40,010 bases of DNA from Bacillota bacterium (GTDB lineage: Bacteria > Bacillota > Sulfobacillia > UBA995 > UBA9673): assembly GCA_003599345.1 (NCBI GenBank), contig QZJP01000083.1:1-40010 (forward strand). Direction: 5' to 3'. Of the stretch, positions 8,628 to 17,504 are shown piece by piece. Both the position numbers and the translations under genes were made by a program. Below the pieces are notes generated by a model that saw only the letters and a program-made list of their open reading frames with translations, did no database searches and was not told the DNA's origin. Within the stretch, counting starts at the first letter, position 1. Each line of letters begins with the position of its first letter.

Positions 8628-10016
8628 CTACGCGGGAAGCCCCGTCCCCGCTTCCTCACACGAAATCCTGCCGGCGGCCCGCCTCTCGGACCGGAGGACG
8701 AGGTAGAAGGATAGAGAGCCAATGAGCCGGCCCAGCCCGCAGATGAGGAACGCCCAGAAGAACCCGAGGAGGTTCAGGAGAGCGACCCCGATCATGGGAG
8801 CGAACACGGCCGTAAGGGTGATTGCGGTGTTGTAGTAGGCCATGTAGGTAGTCGTGTGCTCGTCCGGGGTCTTTTCCAGGAGCACGTTGAAGAGAGACAG
8901 GTTGACGCCGGAAAACACGGCACCGACCGCCAGGTTCAGCGCGGCTATGGCGGTCAGGTCATGGGAGAACGCGTAGAGGACCGGCACGACGAAGATTCCC
9001 GCGGTGGAGACGCAGAGGGTCTTGAGGTGTCCGTGGCGTTCCGCGAACGAGGCCCAGAAGCCGTAACCGAAGACCGAACCGCCGGTGTTCGCCAGGGTCA
9101 GCAGGCTTATCCAGAGGTTGTTGGCCCCCAGGACTTTCACCTGGTAGAGAGTGAACAGCGGCCATGCTATCTGCCACATGAAGTAAAAGACCATCGAGGC
9201 CAGCGTGTAGCGGACGAACCTCGGGTGAGCCAGGATATCGCGGACCGCCTCCCGGAACGAGCCCTGCAGCCGGATGAGGCGGCGGTGCAGGCCGTGCTCG
9301 CTGCCATTGGCACGGACAGCCGTCATGGCACCGGCCGTGACGGGAAACGGGGGAGACTCCGGCTCCTCGATCCGCTGGAAGATGCGCAGTTCCACCAAGG
9401 CCGCGACGAAGGCGAGGAAGAACGTGACCTGGTAGCCGATGGGATAGGACATGATGTCGAGCGCGCGACCGGCGATGACCACCGCCCCGGTGCCGACTAT
9501 GTTCATGAGCCGGTTCCTGTGGGCGAACGCCTTGGCCCGATGAGCGGGAGGAATCACACGGGAGATGAAGGATTGCCAGGCCACGTTGCCGATGGCCCCC
9601 GGCAGGTTCATGAGAGCCACCGCGACAACCAGCGCCGCGGCTCTCCTGTCGGCGGTCATGAAGGGAATGCAGGCAAGGACTAGGAAGAAAACACGGTGCG
9701 CCAGGAAGAAGAGCGTAGTGATGCGCTTCTTCTGCGGGAACCGGTCGACGTAGACGGCCCCGGGTATCATCGCCAGGAGAGACACCACGGCCGGCGCCGA
9801 TGAGAGCAAGGCTACCTGGTAGTTGGAGGCGCCGAGCTTGAGGGCGAAGATACCGAAGAACGGGACGGCGAGGTTGACGGCCAGGATTGAGGCCACGCCG
9901 TGGTGCACGTTGTGGAGCATGTTGCGCTCTGTCTGTGTCGACGGGACCGAGGTCGGTGTCACAGAGTCGGGGGTTTCTGGACCGCGCGGACTTTCCCTCC
10001 TCCCAGATTCGGCCAC
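8628..10016 (-). CDS. MFS transporter
   Basis: Multi-TM ORF; NLAVPFFGIFALKLGASNYQVALLSSAPAVVSLLAMIPG. Confidence 0.82.
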   Translation of the reverse strand: MAESGRRESPRGPETPDSVTPTSVPSTQTERNMLHNVHHGVASILAVNLAVPFFGIFALKLGASNYQVALLSSAPAVVSLLAMIPGAVYVDRFPQKKRITTLFFLAHRVFFLVLACIPFMTADRRAAALVVAVALMNLPGAIGNVAWQSFISRVIPPAHRAKAFAHRNRLMNIVGTGAVVIAGRALDIMSYPIGYQVTFFLAFVAALVELRIFQRIEEPESPPFPVTAGAMTAVRANGSEHGLHRRLIRLQGSFREAVRDILAHPRFVRYTLASMVFYFMWQIAWPLFTLYQVKVLGANNLWISLLTLANTGGSVFGYGFWASFAERHGHLKTLCVSTAGIFVVPVLYAFSHDLTAIAALNLAVGAVFSGVNLSLFNVLLEKTPDEHTTTYMAYYNTAITLTAVFAPMIGVALLNLLGFFWAFLICGLGRLIGSLSFYLVLRSERRAAGRISCEEAGTGLPA

Positions 10017-10190
10017 GACGACGCGTCCGCGGTAACTCCATTTCCGGCAGGCACGGCCCTCGTAAAGGTGAAGGAACTTCCGAAACGCTATTAAGTGGGT
10101 GGAATGGGCAGTGGGCAGAACGGGGTCCGGCCCCGCGCTGCCCGATCCAAGCGACGCGGAGCACCACGTACAGAAGAGAGTGTCTCTACC

Positions 10191-10550
10191 ATGATTTCAG
10201 GCGATGGTGTCTCGAGGCGTCGGCCCAGCACTTCCTACTCCGCGCGCCTCCTAGGCAGCAAGTGGAACATCCTCATCATCCGGGAACTCACCGGGGGACC
10301 CAGGCGCTTCAGCGAACTGCAGGCGGCTCTTGCCGGCATCAGCCCCCGCACCCTCTCTGACCGGCTGCGCTGGCTCAAGACAGAGAAAGTTGTATCGAGG
10401 ACCGTCTATTCGGAAGTGCCCCCCAGGGTGGAGTACGCTCTCACCGTCAAGGGTCGCGCTCTCGGCCCCGTCCTCACGGCCATGAAGGACTACGAGCGTG
10501 TCTGGGGACCTCCCGACGGACCCGCCGCCCACCCGCCGGGCCTGGAGTGA
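10191..10550 (+). CDS. HxlR family winged-helix transcriptional regulator
   Basis: LLGSKWNILIIRELTGGPRRFSELQAALAGISPRTLSDRLRWLKTEKVVSRTVYSEVPPRVEYALTVKG. Internal ATG at 10191 preferred over track start 10095. Confidence 0.88.
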   Translation: MISGDGVSRRRPSTSYSARLLGSKWNILIIRELTGGPRRFSELQAALAGISPRTLSDRLRWLKTEKVVSRTVYSEVPPRVEYALTVKGRALGPVLTAMKDYERVWGPPDGPAAHPPGLE

Positions 10551-10627
10551 CCGGTCCACGTAGTCGGTGAGGGCCGGCTTGGCATGGGTCTTGTCGCCCC
10601 GCCGGCGGCATAGGGTTTCCCCGTGGA

Positions 10628-11830
10628 GTGGCCCCGAGAAAGGGGCTCTCCCCGGGAGGCGGGAAGATGGCCGGCCGCCGGCATCCCCAGGACAGGCTCT
10701 CCACCCCCCGGGCGGAGGGCCGGGCCGGTCCCCAGGCTGACCTGCCGGCCGACGCGCGGACCGGCCCCGGACAGCGCTCGCAGGCCTGGAGGCCGGCGAC
10801 GCGGCATCGCGCGGGCCTGAGCGGGGCGCGCCGTTCGGCGGCCTCGGACCTGGTCCTCTACGCCGCCCTGGCCGCCGCTCTGGTTTCGTCTCTCTACCTC
10901 TGGCACCTGAGTTCGCCGGCCGTCCGAGCCCTGTGGGTGTGGTCGAGCGGCCTACCCCAGCCGTCGTGCGAGAGGACGCGCCTCATCGAACTCCGGGACC
11001 CGCCGATGACCGGGGACGACGTGGCCGAAATCCAGGTGGCCCTGGCGCAGTTGGGCCTGTACGAGGGCCCGGCCGACGGCGTCTTCGGCCCGGAGACGGC
11101 CGGGGCCGTGACCGTCCTCCGGATGCAGAACGATCTCAGCGCTTCGGCGAAGGTCGATTCCGCCTTCTGGACGACCCTCGAGCAGGAGTGGTTCGCGTCA
11201 ACGGCGTCGGGGCGCGCCCTGGCGGCCGCGGCGGCGCAGGGTTCCACCCCGCCCCCGGAAGGTGAGCTCATCATCCGCATCAACATCGAGCGACGTCAAC
11301 TCACCCTCTACGCCGACGGCTTCCCCTACAAGACCTATCCGGTGGCGGTCGGCAAGCCGAGCACTCCCAGCGCCGTCGGGCAGTGGACCATCCGGAACAA
11401 GGGCGTCAACGTGGGGCCCCAGTTCGGCACAAGGTGGATGGCCCTGACGGTCCCCTGGGGGACTTACGGCGTCCACGGGACGAACAACCCGGGCTCTATC
11501 GGTTCGGCGGCCAGCGGCGGCTGCATCAGGATGTTCAACCACAACGTCAACGAGCTCTACGAGTGGGTCGGAATCGGGACCCCGGTCCACATCTACTCCC
11601 CCAGCTGGCGGGCCTCGGTGTGGCCCTCTCTCCCCAAAGGATCCGCGGGACTGAGCGTGGTGTTCCTCCAGTGGCAGATGCAGCGGCTGTCCTGGGACCC
11701 GGGTCCGGCGGACGGACGGCTGGGGCAGGCGACCGCCGACGCCGTCAAGGATCTCGAGACGTTCTACGGTCTCGCGGTCGACGGCCTGGCCGATACGGAC
11801 GTCCTCTGCCTTCTGGATCTTGACCGCTAG
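10628..11830 (+). CDS. L,D-transpeptidase with peptidoglycan-binding repeats and N-terminal TM
   Basis: YkuD core HGTNNPGSIGSAASGGCIRMFNHNVNELYEWV; PG_binding_1-like stretches (AQLGLYEGPADGVFGPETAGAV; LSWDPGPADGRLGQATADAVKDLE). Exact start uncertain. Confidence 0.88.
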   Translation: MAPRKGLSPGGGKMAGRRHPQDRLSTPRAEGRAGPQADLPADARTGPGQRSQAWRPATRHRAGLSGARRSAASDLVLYAALAAALVSSLYLWHLSSPAVRALWVWSSGLPQPSCERTRLIELRDPPMTGDDVAEIQVALAQLGLYEGPADGVFGPETAGAVTVLRMQNDLSASAKVDSAFWTTLEQEWFASTASGRALAAAAAQGSTPPPEGELIIRINIERRQLTLYADGFPYKTYPVAVGKPSTPSAVGQWTIRNKGVNVGPQFGTRWMALTVPWGTYGVHGTNNPGSIGSAASGGCIRMFNHNVNELYEWVGIGTPVHIYSPSWRASVWPSLPKGSAGLSVVFLQWQMQRLSWDPGPADGRLGQATADAVKDLETFYGLAVDGLADTDVLCLLDLDR

Positions 11831-11875
11831 GGCCGGCCGACAAGCCCCGGCCGCCCTCAGGGGAGTGGTCATGGC

Positions 11876-13465
11876 GTGTTCCTGGCGCATCTTCGCAGGC
11901 CCGGCCCGCGCGGAAGACGCCGGCCGGTCCTCATCCTCGTCGCGGCCGGCGTGGTGGCCGCCGGCATAGCCGCCGCGGTCGTCTTCTCGGACTTCACGGA
12001 GACAGGTCTGTCCGGCCTGGACTTCACCTGGCCCTGGAGCCGCAAGCCGGAAGCTCTCGATCCGAAGGCCCCCATCGACCCGGCCAGGCAGTACCACCTG
12101 TCGGTCTGGGACTACGAACTGCCTTTCCGGTCACCCGGAGGAGCCCCGTTCAGCGACGCGGCCCGCCGGGCCATCGAGCGGTTCGAGCGCCGATACCCCA
12201 ACGTCAAGGTCGACCTGACCGTCCTGGATCCGGCGGACGGCCAGGCCAAGCTGGCTGAGGCGCTGCAGGCCGGATACCCGCCCGACGTCTACTGCAGCCC
12301 GTTCGGCCCCGGAGCCGTGGGTTCTGACTACCAGGTCCCGGTGGGGCTCTACCTCGACTACGACATCTGGGCAGGCTACGATCCCGTTGCCTGGCAGACG
12401 GTCAAGGTCGAGGGGACGGTCTGGTCCTACCCCCGCTGGCTCATGCTGTGGCCGTGGCTGGGAAACCGCGAGCTGCTGGCGGCGGCCGGCGTGGACACGG
12501 CCCGGGTCGCGGCCGAGGGCTGGACGAGGGATGAGTTCGCCGCCGCGATTGTCGCCCTCGCGGGTACGGGACGGCAGGCCCGACCCTCCGTTGCGGCGAC
12601 ATCGCCGGCCGTAGTCTTGAGGGACCTTCTCCTGCCGGGGCACCTGGCGGGCGAGACCCCCCAGCCGGCGGACCTCTACTGGCTCGGCGCCGAACCGGGA
12701 GCCGTAGCCCTGTGGCTGTCGGAGCTCAGAGACGCCGGAGCGCTTGCCGAGGACGGCAGGGGCACCAATCCGGGGGTCATCGATTCCTTCGTCCACGGGC
12801 GGACGTCTATCCTGGTGGCCCCGTCGCCGTGGGCGACGATGTTCATCCTGGAACCGGTCAGGCGCCCGCCGGCGTGGGAGTTCTCGCTTCCTCCCCGCGA
12901 CCGGCCGGCCATGGTCCTCCTTCCTCCCCCGCACGCCGCGGACCAGCCGTCGGCGGTGTGGGTGTCCGCGGCCACCGTCTCGGTCTTCCGGCAGGCCCGC
13001 TACAAGGGTGACGACCACACCCGCCTGGCCGCCGAACTGGCGCGCGAGCTGAGTGTCGGGACTCGCCCGTGGCTCCGCGACCAGCCCCTCTGCATACCCG
13101 CGGCTTACTCCGAGCAGGTCTCCTGGCGGCTGAGGGTGGGACGCTACGGGCAGGCCGGGGAGTTCGCCACCGGCTCCCTCCACCGGCTCGCCGAACTACC
13201 CAAGGACCGCCTCAGCCTGGCCCTGTCCGCTCTCACGTACGGGCCCCGTCCGCCAATCCCGAGCGACCAGCCTGAACCGGGCGACGCCGGGACGGGATTG
13301 GAGGTCCGCGGGAAGGAGCCGGCGGGGCCGCGTCTCACGTGGGGGTATCTTGGGCCCTTCCTGGCTGAGACCGTCGCGCCTGCCGCGGCCGACTTCTGGG
13401 CGGGCAGGACGGGGCCGGGGGACCTGGTGAGCGAGCTGACCGAAGGAATCCTAACTGGTGACTAG
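11876..13465 (+). CDS. Extracellular solute-binding protein-like (family 1), membrane anchored
   Basis: N-terminal TM, RAIERFERRYPNVKVDLTVLDPADGQAKLAEALQAGYPPDVYCSPFG, typical of substrate-binding proteins; GTG start. Confidence 0.72.
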   Translation: MFLAHLRRPGPRGRRRPVLILVAAGVVAAGIAAAVVFSDFTETGLSGLDFTWPWSRKPEALDPKAPIDPARQYHLSVWDYELPFRSPGGAPFSDAARRAIERFERRYPNVKVDLTVLDPADGQAKLAEALQAGYPPDVYCSPFGPGAVGSDYQVPVGLYLDYDIWAGYDPVAWQTVKVEGTVWSYPRWLMLWPWLGNRELLAAAGVDTARVAAEGWTRDEFAAAIVALAGTGRQARPSVAATSPAVVLRDLLLPGHLAGETPQPADLYWLGAEPGAVALWLSELRDAGALAEDGRGTNPGVIDSFVHGRTSILVAPSPWATMFILEPVRRPPAWEFSLPPRDRPAMVLLPPPHAADQPSAVWVSAATVSVFRQARYKGDDHTRLAAELARELSVGTRPWLRDQPLCIPAAYSEQVSWRLRVGRYGQAGEFATGSLHRLAELPKDRLSLALSALTYGPRPPIPSDQPEPGDAGTGLEVRGKEPAGPRLTWGYLGPFLAETVAPAAADFWAGRTGPGDLVSELTEGILTGD

Positions 13466-14843
13466 CAAGCGGCAACCAGACCCGGACCGTGGTGCCGTGC
13501 CCGGGCCGGCTCTCCAGGGCGATTCTCCCGCCGTGAGCTTCCACGATTCGGCGGCACACCGCTAGTCCGAGGCCGGTGCCGGATTGCTTCGTAGTGAAGA
13601 ACGGCTCGAAGACGCGGTTCCGGTTCTCGCTGCTGATGCCGACACCGGTGTCTCGGACCTCCAGCAAGACCTCGCCTCCCTCGCGCCGGGCCTGCAGGGC
13701 GAGCTCGCCCCCGCGCGGCATAGCCTCGATGGCGTTGCGGCATAGGTTGAGGAGGACTTGTTTGAGGCGGGTGGGATCGGCCGTCACCTGCAAGGCCGGG
13801 TCGCACCCGGCGTAGGAGACACCCACCGGCTCGCGGCCCACGCACATGCTCCTCGCGAGGACCGCCGCCTCGGAGAGGAGGCCGTCCACGCTCATGTCGG
13901 TAGTGGGTTGGAGCCTCGGAGCCCTGCTGAACAGGGAGTAGTCCTCGAGAAGGCTTATGGCCCTGTCGAGCTCGCGGAGAGCCAGCCCGGCGTACTCCGG
14001 GACCTTGTTCCTCTGGACGAGAGTGAGCTGGAGAAAGCCCCTGACGGCCGTGAGAGGATTCTTGACCTCGTGGGCCAGGCCGGCCGCGGCCTCGAGGTGA
14101 GCGGAACGTTCCTGCCTCAGGCTGAGGCTGAGGTCGATGGCCTTGGCCGAGAACAGGGCCTGACCAAGAAGCGCCTCGGTGGCAGGTTGGAGCCTGGGCG
14201 GGAGAAGTACGGCTAGGCAACCCACCGGGACCGCGCTGCCCCCCAGCGGGACTCCGATGCCGCACAGGGTCGGAGACCTGTGTCTTCCGGGGGCCCGGCC
14301 GGGTTCCACCACGGCGACGGCCCCCTCGCTCAGGGCGAGACCGGCCGGGGTCAGCCCCGCGGCCTGGAGCGACAGGATTAGACCGGGCCTCGGCACGCAG
14401 GTCTCGGACCCGTAGCCCGCGGGGTCGGATGCGTCCGTCGCGACAACGTCCAGGACGACGCTCGAACTCTCTAAGACAGCAACCCACCCGGCCAGGCCGA
14501 GAGTGTTTCCGGCCCGCGCCAAGGCCTCGACATAGTCCCGGCAGGCGTTGACCAGCCAGTCGTTGTCCAGCCGGAAAGAAGATAGGTTCGACGCGTCCAC
14601 CGCCAGCGTGCCCCGGAGGGCCCTGCTCCGTGGAGTGAGAGACCCACCCCCGGGCCATTGGCCGGACCCGCTGACGACACGGAAACCGAGGCTCTGGGCC
14701 ACCGGCCTGATGGCGTCAAGTAAGACCCTCTTCGGGGCACCGCCCGGTGCCTTGTGTAGTTCCAGCCGAGCCACCTCGTCCCTCACGCTTCGGCGGTAGG
14801 AACTGCTCCCCGATGGCTCAAGGGCGCGGTGCAAGGGGGTCAC
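13335..14843 (-). CDS. Soluble sensor histidine kinase with sporulation-kinase-like H-box
   Basis: H-box AAGLAHEVKNPLTAVRGFLQLT, N-box LLNLCRNAIEAM, DTGVGISSENRNRVFEPFFTTKQSGTGLGLAVCRRIVEAHGG; no TM segments seen. Confidence 0.9.
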   Translation of the reverse strand: MTPLHRALEPSGSSSYRRSVRDEVARLELHKAPGGAPKRVLLDAIRPVAQSLGFRVVSGSGQWPGGGSLTPRSRALRGTLAVDASNLSSFRLDNDWLVNACRDYVEALARAGNTLGLAGWVAVLESSSVVLDVVATDASDPAGYGSETCVPRPGLILSLQAAGLTPAGLALSEGAVAVVEPGRAPGRHRSPTLCGIGVPLGGSAVPVGCLAVLLPPRLQPATEALLGQALFSAKAIDLSLSLRQERSAHLEAAAGLAHEVKNPLTAVRGFLQLTLVQRNKVPEYAGLALRELDRAISLLEDYSLFSRAPRLQPTTDMSVDGLLSEAAVLARSMCVGREPVGVSYAGCDPALQVTADPTRLKQVLLNLCRNAIEAMPRGGELALQARREGGEVLLEVRDTGVGISSENRNRVFEPFFTTKQSGTGLGLAVCRRIVEAHGGRIALESRPGHGTTVRVWLPLASHQLGFLRSARSPGPPAPSCPPRSRPRQARRSQPGRAQDTPT

Positions 14844-14845
14844 GC

Positions 14846-16036
14846 CTATTCGTGGTAGCGTGTAAACCCCATGAACCGCTGCATCACGACGATGAGCCTA
14901 TCAAGATGCTCGCTCATCTCCCTGACGCGGGTGTCCTGGAAACCGAGTCCGCTGGCTACCGCTTCCTCTAGGACTTGCCGTTGCCGGTCGATTTCTTCGG
15001 CCAGGAAATGGCTGTCCATGACTATGGCCGTTGCATCGCCGGGCAACTGGTACACCGGGTCCCTCCCTTCCCTGTCCCTCGCCGCGGCGAGGTATGTTTG
15101 AAGGTCCAGAAGGTCACAGGCGGCCGCCAGAAGCGTTCCGGGGTCCGCCGTGTCGTCGGGGCAGACGGTGATGGCCATCGCCGCGATTTCGGGTCTCACA
15201 CCCCTGGTGTTGCCCGGCGGCCCAACGAGTCCCCAAAGAGACAAAGCTCTCGACATGTGCGGAGTGAGCATTCTCACCGCTTTGGCCCTCCCGGTTCGAA
15301 GGAGGACAAGGGCGATCTGGCTCGACTCAGGCCCGAAGCAGCTGAAACCCCGGCCGGTGTTCGCTCCTTTGGACGTGACGATGGGCCGCCCTCGCGAGGG
15401 GAGAAACCCGCGGCTGCCGGTACCGGCCAGGCGGGCCATGACCACCGTGACCGGTTCCTCGAGGCAAGTCCGTTCAAGGGCCGAGGACAAGTATCTCCAG
15501 AGATAGGGGTTCATGGCCTCGAGGCTCGAAGTCCGAAATGGCTGGGGATGCGACCTCATGTCCTCGTGCGGGACGGCGCGGGTGGACCGGGCGACGGTTA
15601 TGGAGATGGCGGTTCCGTAGGACAGAGCGCGGGCAAGGTCCACTTGCGCCCGGGTGAGGCTTGAGCCCTTGATCGGCTGGCCCGACACGACCCCGTGGAG
15701 ATGGCGGCTATCGTAGAGAGGTAGCGCGAAGCCTCCCGGCCCAGCCTCGAGATCGGATTCGAGAGCCCCGCGCTCAAGGGATATCGGGTGGGGTTCCGGT
15801 GAGACCTCGCTCCCGGCCCTCACCGCCCTGGCCGTCTCTATGAGATGGACCCGCTCGGAATCGTAGAGGAAGACGACGCAGGTCTCAAGGGGCAGCAGGT
15901 GGACTAGTCGCTGCGCGAGGTGGTCGGCTATCTCGCCGACCCCCGTGCCCCCCAACACGGGGGCCTTCCGCCGTTCGCCGCTGTCCGCTCCCCATTCCGG
16001 TTTGGGCCGGCTCCTGGCACTGTGATATCCGGTCAC
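14846..16036 (-). CDS. GAF-like sensory protein with C-terminal Spo0E-like motif
   Basis: N-terminal GAF-like region (VGEIADHLAQRLVHLLPLETCVVFLYDSERVHLIETARA); C-terminus EEIDRQRQVLEEAVASGLGFQDTRVREMSEHLDRLIVVMQRF resembles the Spo0E family helix-turn-helix with S-x-x-LDRLI. Confidence 0.65.
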   Translation of the reverse strand: MTGYHSARSRPKPEWGADSGERRKAPVLGGTGVGEIADHLAQRLVHLLPLETCVVFLYDSERVHLIETARAVRAGSEVSPEPHPISLERGALESDLEAGPGGFALPLYDSRHLHGVVSGQPIKGSSLTRAQVDLARALSYGTAISITVARSTRAVPHEDMRSHPQPFRTSSLEAMNPYLWRYLSSALERTCLEEPVTVVMARLAGTGSRGFLPSRGRPIVTSKGANTGRGFSCFGPESSQIALVLLRTGRAKAVRMLTPHMSRALSLWGLVGPPGNTRGVRPEIAAMAITVCPDDTADPGTLLAAACDLLDLQTYLAAARDREGRDPVYQLPGDATAIVMDSHFLAEEIDRQRQVLEEAVASGLGFQDTRVREMSEHLDRLIVVMQRFMGFTRYHE

Positions 16037-16081
16037 GACGGACTCCTTCCGATCCGACTTCCGGTGGTTGCCCCGGCCGTT

Positions 16082-17473
16082 CTATGAGCCCACGACAAAG
16101 CCGGAACCCTCCTCGATAGTGAAGGGGAGGGCGCGGACACTCGCGCTCAGGCCGCGGCTCTTCAGGACGCGGAGTACGCGACGCGAGCCATTGTCGGGAC
16201 TTAGTAGCTCCAGATGCAGGGCGAAGTCGGCCAGCCGCTCACCTGAAACCTTGCGGGGAGCTACCGCGCCGTATGGGCCGAGGGTTGTGGTGGTCATCAC
16301 CGTGGTCACGCCGCGTCCTTGGAGAAGTTGGGAGATTGTGTAGAGGAATGCCTGGTAGTCGTCTTCCGGGATCGCCTGGGTGCTGAGATCGCTTACGGCG
16401 TCGAGGACCACCCGGCGCGCCCCGACACTATCCACCGCCTCCAGGAGGAGGTGGCCGAAGCGGTCGACCTCGACGTCGAGCGGCGGAGTGTGAAACATGA
16501 CAAGCAGCCGGTTCGCCTCGAGAGTCTCTGGGTCCCAACCGAAGTTGGAGCCGACCTGTTTGAGGCGCAGCGGGCTTTCCTGGAAGGAGGCGAAGACACC
16601 GGGCTCCCCCGCGGCGGCCCCCTGTAGGAGGAAGCTCAAGGCGAAAACTGTCTTTCCGCTGCCCACGGGACCGGACACGAGGGTCGTCGTGCCGCGGAGG
16701 ACACCCCCGCTAAGGTGTTCGTCAAGGCCCGCGATACCTGTCGCACAACACCCGTCGGTGGCTCCGACGGGCGCGGGCGTGATCGAACCCAGGCGAGGGT
16801 AGACGACCGCCCCGGCGCCGTCAATCACGAAGAGATGTGAGCCGGGCAGGAACGCCGAACCGCGCAGCTTGAGAATCTGCAGTGATCGCCTGCCGGACCG
16901 TCCGCTGGGCTCGTAGTCGATGTTGACGATGCCGTCGGCCACGGCGCTCGCGCGCGAGGTCAGTAGCTTATCGATCGGGCTTTCGTCAAGAAGGAATGTC
17001 ACGCAATCGAGCGCGCTCAAGGTGCCCGAAAGCTCGTACAGGAACACCGCCATCTCCCGGTCGCTCGAGGACAGGCCCTCAATGGCTCGGAAGCTGTCGA
17101 TCACCACGAACCCCGGAAGGTACTTGGACACCTCTTCTCTTATCACCGCGAGTGCCGCTTCCACCCCCCCGGTCGCCAGCGCACGGCCGAGATCGCGGTA
17201 GTGGATGACGCGGCCCGGGTAGTCGCGTCGGAAGAAGCCGAACGATTGGACATGGACGATGATCTTCTCGTAGGGCTCGGCCACGGTCGAGAAGTACAGC
17301 GCGGGACGGTCCGGAGCCGCGGCGCTGTAGACCACTTGCTGCGCCAGGACCGTCTTACCCCCGCCCGGCACACCTGACACCAGGTTGATGCTGGCCGCGG
17401 GAAGCCCGCCTCCCAGGATCTTGTCAAGACCTGGGATTCCCGTAGCCACACGACCGAAGGGCATCCGTTGCAC
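16082..17473 (-). CDS. KaiC-like RecA-superfamily ATPase, two ATPase domains
   Basis: Two Walker A motifs (GVPGGGKTVLAQQ and GPVGSGKTVFALS), each preceded by TGIPGLDKILGGGLP / TGIAGLDEHLSGGV KaiC-family signatures. Confidence 0.9.
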   Translation of the reverse strand: MQRMPFGRVATGIPGLDKILGGGLPAASINLVSGVPGGGKTVLAQQVVYSAAAPDRPALYFSTVAEPYEKIIVHVQSFGFFRRDYPGRVIHYRDLGRALATGGVEAALAVIREEVSKYLPGFVVIDSFRAIEGLSSSDREMAVFLYELSGTLSALDCVTFLLDESPIDKLLTSRASAVADGIVNIDYEPSGRSGRRSLQILKLRGSAFLPGSHLFVIDGAGAVVYPRLGSITPAPVGATDGCCATGIAGLDEHLSGGVLRGTTTLVSGPVGSGKTVFALSFLLQGAAAGEPGVFASFQESPLRLKQVGSNFGWDPETLEANRLLVMFHTPPLDVEVDRFGHLLLEAVDSVGARRVVLDAVSDLSTQAIPEDDYQAFLYTISQLLQGRGVTTVMTTTTLGPYGAVAPRKVSGERLADFALHLELLSPDNGSRRVLRVLKSRGLSASVRALPFTIEEGSGFVVGS

Positions 17474-17504
17474 CTCCCATTGCTGCTTACCACAGCGATC
17501 AGGC

